From Sambucus nigra (lineage: Eukaryota; Streptophyta; Magnoliopsida; Dipsacales; Adoxaceae), in contig OX422216.1 of NCBI GenBank assembly GCA_949130495.1, forward strand, positions 361,236,605 through 361,300,604: a stretch of 64,000 nt of DNA, given 5' to 3'. The stretch's first letter is position 1, and every line of letters begins with the position of its first letter. Below the pieces are notes generated by a model that worked only from the letters and a program-made list of their open reading frames with translations, ran no database searches and was not told the origin of the DNA. The position numbers were made by a program, and so were the translations under genes. Positions 22,942 through 34,259 of this stretch are shown in pieces.

Positions 22942-25900
22942 TCATCGGGTTCTAGTGTCCTTTAGGATCTGTACAACTTATTATGCTTCCAGCATAGCTT
23001 TCTTTGATATAGAGCCCTATGTTTAGAATTGTTGATTCCTTTGGTGAGATTTCGTTCTCCTGCTATGATCCATGTAATAGTAAATTTTATTTGCATTCGG
23101 GTGTGTTCGTGTGTCAAATAATGCAGTATGTCAGACAAGGGAAGTTGGGCGGACTGCAAGACAAAGCTGAGTTGAGGTTATAGAGTATACTCAAGAATGA
23201 TGACCGTAGTTGAGTTCACCCTTATTATGGTACGGAAAGCCAAGATGGTAAAGACGGCTAAGGCACAACATATAACTTACATGTACCACTATAGTAGAAA
23301 GGGGGGTCAAATTAGACTCACCGAACAAGATTAGATTGGAAGGGAGTCAAACAAAACATTGAAGAGAACTTGCAGTGGAAATTATAGAAATGCGGAGATG
23401 GCTTGTGTTAGCCAACGAAGGTAAAATATCCAAAGGCTTGGGCATGTGTCGGAGTGTGGCTAACCGAAAGTATAATTTGGGATAAGAATTTTTCTTGGCT
23501 TATCGGAGCGAAGTATTTAAGGTAGGAGTCAACCACCACATTTATAAGTGGAATGTTGTGTCAATGGAAGGATCTTAGGTACAGTTTAATCGCAAGTTCC
23601 TTCATCAGATGTTCAGGATAAGATGCGAACGTTATTCTGAACTCACACAAGAGGGTCGGACAGAGGTCCCTTTGTGAAAAAGAATTTAAGTGATTAACAA
23701 ATCTTGCACCGGATGAATTAGGTACATTGTAGAAGAGGATTTTAAAGTGGGAAATTAACTCATAGGAAAAAAAATTGCTAGCACTTGTGGAAATTCTACT
23801 TGGACGGGTAATGCACATGGTAACAATGTCGCATTTTGTTAATATGTATGTTAATGCTTCCTTGTGTGGGGAGCTACAAGAAGGAATTTAGTCAGAGAGT
23901 AAGATTGGGTGAAATGGTGTTGGTGAAGCACCACAAGGGGAAGACCCATCAGGGGAACCATTAAAACGATTTGGATAGCTGATTTTTTACCAAGAAATAG
24001 TGAGTTGAGTAAGGGTTGTTGAAGGCAGTAGCATGTTCCTTATGTCCATCAAAGCTAAGAGAACAACGGAGGTAGTCATCAGAGTCGAGACTACCAAAGT
24101 CCAATAAAGGACAACCCTAACATGGTCAGTACGACCGGAGATAAGTGTAGTATGTGTAAAGGTGTTTTGTGGGAGTGAAAACCCCTGCGTTAAATTTTGT
24201 CAAAGTGAGTAAAGGGATAAGGGTATGATGCCTAGCAAAAGCAATATTTATTGTAATTTTCAGTTTTGTTAGGACAGGTGTGTTATATCCAAGGACCATT
24301 TATGCAACCAGTGTGATTGGTAAGGTAGAAGCATGAATTTTATACTTAGAGGATGAGGCGTATTTTATGTGACATGAACGAGTTACTAAATTTTTATTAT
24401 TATTGTATTCTCATTAGAGACGAGTTTAATGCCTATATCGGCAACGTTATTATTTACGTGGATATTTTTTCCTGTTATAGTGGGGGTACCTTTAGTGTTA
24501 TCCGCGGAGGATGAATAGGTGTATCGATAATGGTATATACTTTATTGAAATTACTCATTTTAGTGTTGAGTATACTATTATCCTGATTATGGTTTTGTAT
24601 TAATGCTTAGACTGACAGTGGGCGAATGTCGCAAGTCTATCGGGGTAACCTTTGTGTAGAATGTTTTGTTATAGTGAGACGTCATCGGTGAGAGGGATGG
24701 GCTTGCATTTATATAGTTATATATATAGATATATTATAGAGACTTCAAAAGTTATAATGGTCTCGAGATATTCGATCCCGGTATGTGTAGGGACTTTATT
24801 GATATGATTTCAAGTGTACTGGGTTTACTGTTCAGCGGAAAGATTTAGCTTGTTATTATGTTTAACGCTCAGGACTTGGTAATAAGAAGAGCTCTTTGTT
24901 ATATGACCCCTTAAGAGACGTGGGAGTTAAGACTCATAGTTCTATGTCTAGGGACATGATTTCAAGAGCCCCGATTATATGTGCATAATGTTTATGGAAT
25001 GCGATTTCCACCGATGTTAACTGGCAATGTCTTTTGGAGGAAATTCCTTGTTTAAGTGTAACTTCGAAAAGAGACGTAACTTTTGTGTCAAGAGACGGGA
25101 ATATAGGGGAACGTGTTATGAATTGAGGGCCTAACGGATTTTGATGACTGACAATGCTAGGTAGTAGTGTATCGAGGGGGTTCCTTATTTGGATTTCGCT
25201 TTTTGAGGCATACGCACGAAACTTAACGTAAGGTTGGTAGTAGGGAGATGTTTGGCCATTCGTCCGTGAGTTCGGTACCTCAGTTGTTATGGAAGTATGT
25301 AGTTATAACGGAAAGTTAATAGGATAAATTACGATATAAGGCCAGTAGAGCCAGTTATGTGGTGAGGAAGTACGGAAAATATTTTTTTTATTATGGCGGG
25401 TTGCAGGATGGAATAATGTTAAAGAGGATTTAGGATTTCAAATTCTGGGGTAATCTAGAATGCCCAAGTAGTATAGCCACGTTGCAAATATAGGAGCAAT
25501 AAAGAATTAAGAGTATGTATGAAGCTTATATGACATTTAGACGCGTATGCACGGTTTATAGGGTGTACGGACACCTTGGTTTGCAAGTGTCTAGATCGCC
25601 GAAAGAAGAGACATGGAAATAGATGGGTGAAATTTATGCTTGTGGAACTAATATTACAAAATGGTACTGGTAGGATGGATTAAACGTCGTAAGATAAGGA
25701 TGATAATCAGTATATTCGCATGCAATCAGAGTAGCACGTCCGAACTTGGTGGAAAGGCAGTGGGAAGCCATTTAAAAAAGGGGGTATCCCTTGGGAAGAC
25801 AAATATTTAACTATTAGGGATAATTTAGAGCGGAGTTCCACCCAATCGAATGTTGAGGGTGACTTATACGTAAATAGAATGATGATGTCAATAAGGTATA

Positions 25901-26158
25901 AAGATTCCAGAAGTGCACATCGTGGCGAAAAGTGCACGGGGTCGAAATTTTTGGGTATACGCCGAAGGAAGAAAAGAATTATTAAGTACCATTGTATGGG
26001 AGAAATTATAAGTAAAAGTCGGTGTTGAGCGGGACATTATAAGTAGTCTCCACGAGCATCGCTCATAGATAAAAAACAGTTGGAGTAAGAAGATCAGCCA
26101 GATATTTTGTATCCAGCCGACGATTCCAGCGATGGTAGAGTAAAATAGTAAATTCCAG

Positions 26159-26417
26159 TGTTACTCCAGACTCTTTTTATTTACTCCATTCTTATTCTGT
26201 TGTGGTTATGATGTGGATGTTGTATAGTTAGCTTAATTTAATTGGCTGCATGTTAATTTAATTAAATAAAATTTGGCAAATCACTTTTTAAATATTAGGT
26301 GGCTAGTAATTGTTTAAAACATTTTCGGCAGTGATGCTAGATCTGAACCAACTTGATATTCTGTATTAATGAGATAAAGGAGTATCTACCCGGTATTTAA
26401 TTAGTCGGGGTGTCACA
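26159..26417 (+). repeat. Right LTR, 259 bp
   Basis: Same length and ends as the left copy, ending GGGGTGTCACA. Immediately to the right, block A of the tandem duplication begins. Confidence 0.65.
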
Positions 26418-27192
26418 CCATAAACCAATATGCATCCACACCTGAGAGAATATCGGGAAACCAAGTGAACACGTGAAATGTGCACCAAAACTATGGCATG
26501 GTATATCTCTGAAGCTTGGTCGCAACGTCTTCAACACAACGTCATAGACTAAATGAGAATTGTGAATTTCCATTCTAGTTAGGGTTAAAATAAATATACA
26601 GACATATACATGATAAATAAGGTTTCAATTTTAACTAGGGTTAAAATAAATAAACACAAAGATTGTGGTTTCAAATATAACTAGGATTAAAATAAATAAG
26701 CATAAACATATACTCACAAATTAGGGTTTCAATTTTAAATAAGGTTAAAATAAACACATATTAACATAAACATACAAATTAGGATTTCAAATTTAATTAG
26801 GGATAAAATAAATACACATTAAAATATACATGAAAATTAGGAGTTCAATTTGAATTAGTATGAAAATAAAGAGACATTAACATACATAAATACCCCCCCC
26901 CACACACACACAGACAAAGCCATGAATCCTAATGAGTGGGGGCTGGGTTCGTAATAAACAATGACAATTCGGGGTTTTTTTACTTTATATCTAACAAATC
27001 CACATATATTCAATAATAACGTTAACACACATTAATTACTAACAAAAAAAATCATATTATATTAGTCTAAACTTTTAGAACAAAAACTGATCCCTCAAAT
27101 TTAACCACAAAATTTGAAGACTAAAATCACCTTCAAATTTGAACCAGCACATGGGTATCTTTTCCGAATAAAAATTTGTGGTATTATCATAT
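26418..27192. repeat. Duplicated block A (first copy)
   Basis: Collinear with 32192-33037, about 90% identical by eye, starting at ATATGCATYCA and ending in CATAT at the copia LTR. It contains six 58-bp-class minisatellite units against seven in the second copy. No gene; the open frame at 27075-27317 on the minus strand is not clearly conserved in the other copy. Confidence 0.75.
26560..26885. repeat. 58-bp minisatellite, copy A
   Basis: GGGTTAAAATAAATA and TTAGGGTTTCAATTTTAA words alternate, with anchors near 26582, 26639, 26693, 26743, 26800 and 26860. Spacing is less regular than in the second copy. Confidence 0.7.
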
Positions 27193-30100
27193 TGTAAGGA
27201 CATATTTTCCAGAGGCCACAGTTTACATAGAGCATGCCGTATACCGATACAACCACCGAAGAAGTTCACATCCATACGTTCATAAAGACGAATCCAAATC
27301 TTAAACATCTTCAACATATGCTCAACATGAGGTGCAATATCATAAAGAACGTGTTTAAGTTTCGTAAATGCTTTACTTTAGTATTAGGAAATTTTTGGAA
27401 ACTTGTTTTATAAAACAAAGGCAATTTTTTTAAGTCAAAATTATTCTTCTAAGACCTGTAGGCGAGCCTTTTTAAAATAATATTTTTTTCTCTCCTGTCA
27501 TTCAAATGACAAGTCAATGTCGTTCAAACAACACTGGTGATAAGCACCCAAAAGTGTCTATTTTATACCCCGGATAGAAGCATTTTAGTCGCTCGTCTTG
27601 AATAAAATCTGTCTTATGTGCGTAAATATTTAATGTGCAGGCTTGATTGAGTTGCGGTGTCAAAAGTGTTATTTCAAGGCAAATTGTATCAAGAATGGAG
27701 CTAATACCCTGTTCCGTAACCTTACCCGAGCCTAAACCAGTCCCTAAACCTACCTCGAAGACCATGTGTGTTTAGTTTATGCCTTTTTAATTTTGTTTTT
27801 ATTTTTAGTTGGAGCCGTTTTATTTTTAGGATTTACTTTAGATTTATTTAGGATTTTTAGAATTTATTTGCATATTTTTCAATTTCTTTTTACCTAGTGC
27901 AGTTTTATTTTGATTTTGATTTTTATTATTTTTTAATTGTATTCTTTATTTTTAGTTTTACTAGATTTTATATTTTTAGGATGTTAGGTTTTATTTTTAT
28001 TTCTTTTGTAGTTTTTATTTTTATTTGAGTTTTATTTTTAATATATTTTATTTATTTTTATATTATTTGTTTATTTATTTATTTTAGTACGTCGAGTATT
28101 TGTTCTCCTTTATTTTTGTTTGTTTTTAGTTTTTAGTTAGTTTATTATTATTTTTGTGTTTTTTTAGTTTTTATTTGAGTTGTGTTTAGTTTTTAGAATT
28201 TGTATTGTGTGTCGTGTTGTTTTTATTTATCTATAGTTTTTAAGAGAGTTTTATTTTTATTTTTAGTTTAGTTTAGTTTAGTTTAGTTTTTATTTTTATT
28301 TTACTTGTTTTTATTTTATTAGTTTTTTTTTAATGGGGTCAACCTTCCACTCTTTCTCTCTCCTCTACCACCATTAACACCCACCAAAACAACCATCCAA
28401 ATCACCCATTACCCAACTACAAACACATTTCCACACCATACCCCGACCATACCCGCGCCCAGCCCCCCTTATCCAGCGAGACCCACAAACCGAAACCAAA
28501 TAGCTCCGGCGAGCGCTACCGAACCCAAAACTCAAACCCACCGGACCTCTACCCCGACCACCTCCTAACCCACCTACGATCGAACTCAACTACCAATATG
28601 ATTCTCCTTCACCCCTCTACCAATTGGAACCATCCAAACCCAAATACCCCAAGGCCACTACCTTAACCCGGTCTGAAAACCGACATCCCATAAACCCACT
28701 TCTAACCCATATCGATTTTTACCTGCCAAGAACAAAACAAATGCCAACCAAACAATTAACCCACATGTGTTAAAACCAATTTAACCCTCTTTTCCATTAT
28801 TACCCCCAACTACCACTTTTAACCCAAATCAAATTTTTATCCCCAATATCCTCACACCCACTTCTTTATTTCCAAAAGTCAAAAACCATTCCCCCAAAAT
28901 CTGCAAATGCCCCACTAGTCCACCTCACCCATCCACTCAATTTGACCAATGCCATTAACAAGACCATCTCTTCAATTTAAAATGGGGGAGAAGACACAAG
29001 AAAACGATGGGATAGTGTAGTGTAGAGAGGAGATTTTTTTTAGAGCTCAATTTTTGGAGCTCATTTTTAGTGTAAATTTAGGAGTAGCATTGTAATAATT
29101 TTTATTTTCTTCTTTTATAATTTTTTTTTACTTGAGTGTGAGGGAGATAATTTTTGTAAGATACAAATTGTGAGTTGAGTGGCATTAATTTTAGAGTTGT
29201 GAAACTCAAATTTGTGGGTTACTATTCATGTCAAAGTTTGGGATTGCAATGGAAATTTAAGGACACCTGATTTTTATTTGTTCTCTCTTAGTTTATTTAT
29301 GTTATGCCTCATATTGTGTCATTTTTACATTTTATATGTAATAATACCATAATGAGAGGCTAAATATCCCATTCAAGGGGTAAGATGGAACCCTTAACTT
29401 AATTATTTTTGTTTTTGGTTTGTTTATTTATTATGCCCCTTTGAATATTAATATTAAAATTTTACAATTTATGTTTACGGCTTGAGAGAGGGTGAATTAT
29501 TTTCGAGAGAAAATTGAAAATTCATATTATAATATTTATTCATTAATTAAAATATAGATAGGCAATTTTTGAATAATATTATAGTTTGAATTTCTTTACT
29601 CTAAAATTGTAATTTTTTTTATGATTTAAAATACTTTTAGTGAATTTTCCCTAGCGGGTGATTTTTTAGAAAATGTTTAAATCTAATTTTTGTGAGTATG
29701 TGAAATTTAAATACTAATTTTTTAAAATGACTATATGTAACTTCACAGTTGCAACGAGAGCTGATTTGTGAATTTATATCTATTTTGGGGTATTTCAAAT
29801 AAACAAACTAATTAATGAAAATAAAATAGGTTAAGTGGTGAAGTTTAATCCCTTGAATTATCTCATAATTGTTCTCTCCTCACATTTAGCTCACTTTATC
29901 ATTTTCTTTATTTATTAGTGTAGTTTTAATTTTAGTTAATAATTAGTAGTATAAATATCCCTTAAAAATTGTTTTAAAAAAATCATATTTGTTTTCATTT
30001 TGCTCTTGTCCACATTAAGGAGCACGGATTGACCCCTTACTTGCCAATATATATTTTTAGTGTGTTTGTTGGTACCAAAAGGGATTTTTGATTGACCGTC

Positions 30101-30912
30101 TTTACCCCACAATGACATATACACAAAAGGTTAGATATCAACTGGCATGTCGTTCAAACGACAACTTCTAATTACATGCAATGTCGTTTGAAGAGTCATT
30201 TCTTGTTTGCTTCAAATGAATCTGTATTATTTTGTGTTTTTAAAAGTCAGTTTTAACGTCGGTAGTAACAACATCAGATGCCGTTCAAATGACATGAACA
30301 TGTCGTTCGAACTACTTCTAAAGACATGCGCCGCCTCAGGATTTTTGTTTAGCTATAAATACCTGTTTTGAATACCTTTTTTATTAGGACTTTTGATACA
30401 TGAAAACAACTTTTTGGAAGACCTTTAGTCTTCATCTTTTGAGGTTAGAAACCTTGTTTTTGATTCACCAAAATATCCCAAATCTTTTGTGAATCATTTG
30501 TGGAACCCAAAATACTTCTTGGAAGTTTCTCTTTTTGGAGTGCCATCTCTACTGTTGATTGGTAGCTCTTTAATGAGCTGTTTGCTGTGACTCTGGTCAT
30601 TGAGGTTCTCGAGGGGATCTTTACTGGATAATAGGTTGCGGTCTATGTGGGTTTGCTGCGGTAAATTCATTGCACATTTGATTGTGTAATTGTAAGTTGC
30701 TATTTCTTTTATATATTTAAATAAAGGTTTTACCCAAAAGGTTTTTTTTCCTGAACCTCGATTTTTGATTATTTGATTTGCATAATTGATTTATATCACA
30801 TAGATGCACGATTAGGATTTAATTAAATTTTATCAAAGAGTGACTCCAATTAAATAAGTTTTAAATTGAAAATTTGCAAATTAAATAAATAATCGATACC
30901 ATTCAGTTTACA
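27193..30912 (+). repeat. Copia LTR, copy A, split by a solo LTR
   Basis: Starts TGTAAGGACATATTTTCC and ends TTTACA; its two halves (27193-27537 and 30146-30912) add up to about 1112 bp, like the LTR at 33038-34146. It sits at the same position, after CATAT, as that LTR. TATA box CTATAAATA is at 30353-30361. A primer site TAGTATCAGAGA follows at 30917, then only about 50 bp of internal sequence remain. The internal ATGTCGTTCRAACGACA-type palindromic words recur as in the other copies. Confidence 0.8.
27533..30145. mobile_element. Solo LTR, 2603 bp, inside the copia LTR
   Basis: Element 27538-30140 starts TGATAAGCACCC and ends GATATCA, giving TGATA/TATCA inverted ends. It is flanked by a perfect 5-bp duplication ACTGG (27533-27537, 30141-30145), and the interrupted copia LTR resumes exactly after it. 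Its start sequence does not recur near its end, so it is a single LTR left by recombination, not a full element. The interior is T-rich (27780-28330), then a pyrimidine start and C/A-rich (28335-28990), then AT-rich. The length suits LTRs of large gypsy (Ogre/Tat or Athila) elements; the lineage is not proven. Confidence 0.8.
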
Positions 30913-30979
30913 AATTAGTATCAGAGAAGGTTACTCTAATTTATTGAGTGATTATTTTTTCGCAAAATTTTTATGATAT
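30913..30979 (+). pseudogene. Truncated start of copia interior, copy A
   Basis: Matches 34147-34213 (primer site and leader up to GATATCG), then stops abruptly at the junction with the next duplicated block. The gag start present in the other copy is absent. Confidence 0.6.
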
Positions 30980-31500
30980 CGAAATTATAACTAACTAATA
31001 AAGTTTATGACTATATATATATACCTTTTCAAAGTAAGACTTATGTTCAAGGTGTCTGATCTCCGTCCATTCGATACTAGTTTTTAAAAACCTATGAATT
31101 TTTGCCCATGGCCAACTAGGAGGAAGGTTATCTATGATTCATGTATAAATATTCGTGGCAAGAACTTGGAATCCCATAATTTTCAATTTGTTGGAATGAT
31201 TCAATTTTATGTGCATATGGCACGAGACATTACACTCTATATCAATGATTTTTATGCAGTTGTATCTATAATGGGAGATTTTTTTTTCTTCCTTTTATAA
31301 TAAGTCAAGCAAGGTCAAGGCTACATTGGGATTATGTGTATGGAACATACTCTCTGTAGCATCATTCTAGCCTTCAGTTATGATAAATAGAATACGATTA
31401 CATATGTACTCTTGCTGGAGATCAACTCCATGATTTACAAGGTACTTAAATTGTTCGATCTTCTTATTCCCATAAACTATAAACTGGAGTACGCTTTATA
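30975..31500 (-). pseudogene. Copia gag (UBN2-like) fragment, copy 2
   Basis: On the minus strand about 31260-31030 reads without interruption except one TGA. It contains NKLKIMGFQVL, then IIDNLPPSW, then WTEIRHLEHKSYFEK, the pattern of a plant copia Gag. Homologous to 18767-19308. It starts at the breakpoint where the truncated copia copy A ends. Confidence 0.55.
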
Positions 31501-32191
31501 AGACGGACACTACTAAAAGAGGTGTATGTGCGGTCCAAATGAAACCTCTATTACTATTGTTTCCAGTGATTATCACTGTGCCTCATTTTTTCTGAGAAAA
31601 ATATTCAAGGGCGTGAATATGAGTCCTACAAATAAGGGCTCTAATTAATTAATAAATATTAATTCTAGCATATGAGGTATAAGGGTACCTTAGTTTAATT
31701 AAGGTTTTGATTCATCATTACCCTTTTCTTAACCCCGTGCATGTTTGATCTCACCAATGTGAAAGCCAAACAATGTAAAAGTGATAAAGGTACCTCTATG
31801 TGGGTCCTTTAGGTGAAAACAATTTTTCTTTTCAAAAATCTTTTCCAATTTTATCAAACACCGACTTTGTGAACTAAACTAATTAAGCCAAATTTATCTT
31901 CTTAACCCTAAACATGTATCTAGTGTGATTAAGCAAGAATACGTACAGAATGCCCACAAAACATGCCGATGTACGAGGAAACCACAACGAAAAAAACCTC
32001 AGACGACCCAAGCTAGAAAATCACTATGATACGATTTTACAAAGGAAGATTTCAGTCTTACGCAACAACTCGTTCCCCACAAGCCTTAACGCCTCTTCTT
32101 CTATACGACTCTAAACACGATATATCTAAAAAAACATGTTTGAAAATCATTTCAACAAAAAAAATATCCTTAAAAAATATTTTTTGAGTAT
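31501..32191. other. Unassigned segment
   Basis: About 690 bp without a gene. A CACTACTAAAAG word stands at 31508. Words around 31900 (CCCTAAACATG, TAGTGTGATT) resemble the end of the copia LTRs at 44.1 and 51.8 kb, so a decayed related LTR is possible. Confidence 0.35.
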
Positions 32192-33037
32192 CCATGCACA
32201 AATATGCATTCATACCAGAGAGAATCTCAGGAAACCAAGTGAACACGTGAAATGTGAACCAACTATGGCATGGTATATCTTTGAAGCTTGGCTGCTACGT
32301 CTGCAACACAACGTCATAGACTAAATGAGAATTATGGCTTTCCATTTTAGTTAAGGTTAAAAAAATATACAGACAAATACATGAAGAATAATGTTTCAAT
32401 TTTAACTAGGGTTAAAATAAATAAACATAAACATATATATAAAGATTATGGTTTGAAATTTAACGAGGGTTAAAATAAATAAACATAAACGTATGCATGA
32501 AGATTAAGGTTTCAATTTTAACCAGGGTTAAAATAAATACATATTAACATATACTCATAAATTAGGGTTTCAATTTTACATAGGGTTAAAATAAACACAT
32601 ATTAACATAAACATACAAATTAGGATTTCAAATTTAATTACGGTTAAAATAACTACACATTAAAATATACAAGAAAATTAGGAGTTTAATTTTAATTAGT
32701 ATTAAAATAAAGAGACATTAACATACATTCACACACACCCACACACAGAGTGACGAAGCCATGAATCCTAATGAGTGGGGGCTGAGTTAGTAATAAACAA
32801 CGGTAATTCGGGGGTTTCTTACTTTATATCTAAAAATTCCATATATATTCAATAATAATGTTAACACACATCAATGACTAACAATAACAAAAAAATCAGA
32901 ATATATTAGTCTAAACTTTTACAGCAAAAATTGATCCTTCAATTTTAACCACAAAATTTGAAGACTAAAATCACCTTCAAATTTGAACCAGCATATGGGT
33001 ATCTTTTCAGAATAAACATTTGTGGGTATTATCATAT
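32192..33037. repeat. Duplicated block B (second copy)
   Basis: Collinear with 26418-27192, ending at the same CATAT before a copia LTR. The block probably belonged to the CACTA 5' region, since it continues after the copia element toward the terminus at 40053; that is inference. Confidence 0.75.
32340..32730. repeat. 58-bp minisatellite, copy B, 7 units
   Basis: The GGTTAAAATAA anchor occurs at 32409, 32467, 32525, 32583 and 32641, exactly 58 bp apart, with degenerate units at 32347 and 32699. The unit carries TTAGGGTTT-like words, which is not a telomere array. Confidence 0.85.
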
Positions 33038-34146
33038 TGTAAGGACATATTTTCCATAGTCCATAGTTTACATAGAGCATTCCGTATATCGATACAATGA
33101 TCAAAGAAGTTCACATCCATACGTTCGTAAAGATGGATCCAAATTTTAAGCATCTTCAACATATGCTCAACATAAGTTGCAATATCATAAAGAATGTGTT
33201 TAAGTTTCGCAAATGATTTACTTTAGTATTAGGATATTTTTGGAAACATGTTTTATAAAACAAAGGCAAATTTTTTATGTCAAAATTAATTTTTTAAGAC
33301 CTGTAGGCGAGCATTTTTAAAATAATATTTTCGCTCTTGTCATTCAAATGATAAGGCAAAGTCATTCAAACGACACTGACATGTTGTTAAAATGATAACT
33401 TCTAATGACATGCAATGTCATTTGAAGGGTCATTTCTTGTTTGCTTCAAACGAATCCGTATTGTTTTTTTATTTTTAAAGGTCAATTTTAGGGTCGTTAG
33501 TAACGACATCAGATGTCATTCAAACGACATGAACATGTCGTTCGATCTTCTTCTAACGACACGCGTCACCTCTGGATTTTTTTTAGCTATAAATATCTAT
33601 TTTGAAAACCTTTTTCATTAAAACTTTTGATACATGAAAACAACCTTTTGGTAGACCTTTATTCTTCATGTTTTGAGTTTAAAAACCTTGTTTTTTATTC
33701 ACCAGAACAACCTAATTCTTTTGTGAATCATTTGTGGAACCCAAAATACTTCTTAGAAGTTTATATTTTTGGAGTGCCATCTCTAATTTTGATTGGTAGT
33801 TCTTCAAGGAGATGCTTGCTGCGATTGTGGTGATTGAGGTTCTCGAGAGGATCTTTACTGGATAATAGGTTGCGGTCTATGTGGGTTTGCTGCGGTAAAT
33901 TAATTGCAGATTTCGTTGTGTAATTGTAAGTTGCTATCTGTTTTATATATTGAAATAAAGGTTTTACCCAAAAGGTTTTTTTCCTGAACCTCGATTTTTG
34001 ATTGTTTGATTTGCATAATTGATTTATATCACATAGATGCACGATTAGGATTTAATTAAATTTGATCAAAGATTGACTCTAATTAAATAAGTTTTTAAAT
34101 TGAAAATTTGTAAATTAAATAAATAATCGATACCATGCACTTTACA
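33038..34146 (+). repeat. Left LTR of the pol-less copia element
   Basis: TGTAA...TTACA ends, 1109 bp. TATA box CTATAAATA at 33587-33595. Repeated short GTCRTTCAAACGACA-type dyads lie upstream of the TATA box. Confidence 0.85.
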
Positions 34147-34149
34147 AAT

Positions 34150-34161
34150 TAGTATCACAGC
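34150..34161 (+). other. Primer-binding site, degenerate
   Basis: TAGTATCACAGC, two mismatches to the initiator-Met-type TGGTATCAGAGC seen in the copia element at 51690-51701. Confidence 0.7.
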
Positions 34162-34259
34162 AGGTTACTCTAATTTATTGAGTGACTATTTTTTCGCAAA
34201 ATTTTTATGATATCGATTTTTTTAAAATCTAATTTTGAATTTTTTTTGTTATTTTTCAA

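Larger units (their letters stand above)
22671..26417 (+). mobile_element. Decayed LTR retrotransposon with 259-bp LTRs
   Basis: Two direct repeats of equal length (22671-22929 and 26159-26417) begin TGTTACTCCAGA and end in TCACA. An initiator-Met-type primer site TGGTATCAGA follows the first. The 3.2-kb interior has no readable domain on either strand; every frame is broken, so the superfamily is uncertain (the LTR tail and primer site would suit a gypsy chromovirus). Flanking bases GGGAA and CCATA do not match as a target duplication, and no clear PPT precedes the right copy. A rearranged or 5'-truncated right LTR is therefore possible. Confidence 0.6.

Noticed and set aside
22930..26158. 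Readable gag-pol in the 259-bp-LTR element
   Set aside because: A possible CCHC-like stretch near 23400-23460 was considered, but no frame holds more than short pieces and no catalytic motif is present.
26700..26760. TTAGGGTTT words as interstitial telomere repeats
   Set aside because: They occur once per 58-bp minisatellite unit and are never in tandem as telomere repeats are.
28374..28589. Glycine-rich minus-strand frame of 71 codons
   Set aside because: It lies in the C/A-rich part of the solo LTR; base composition alone gives Gly/Val/Arg-rich frames.
31508..31519. CACTACTAAAAG as a CACTA element end
   Set aside because: No subterminal repeats and no partner end with a 3-bp target duplication were found; a 12-base match alone is weak.
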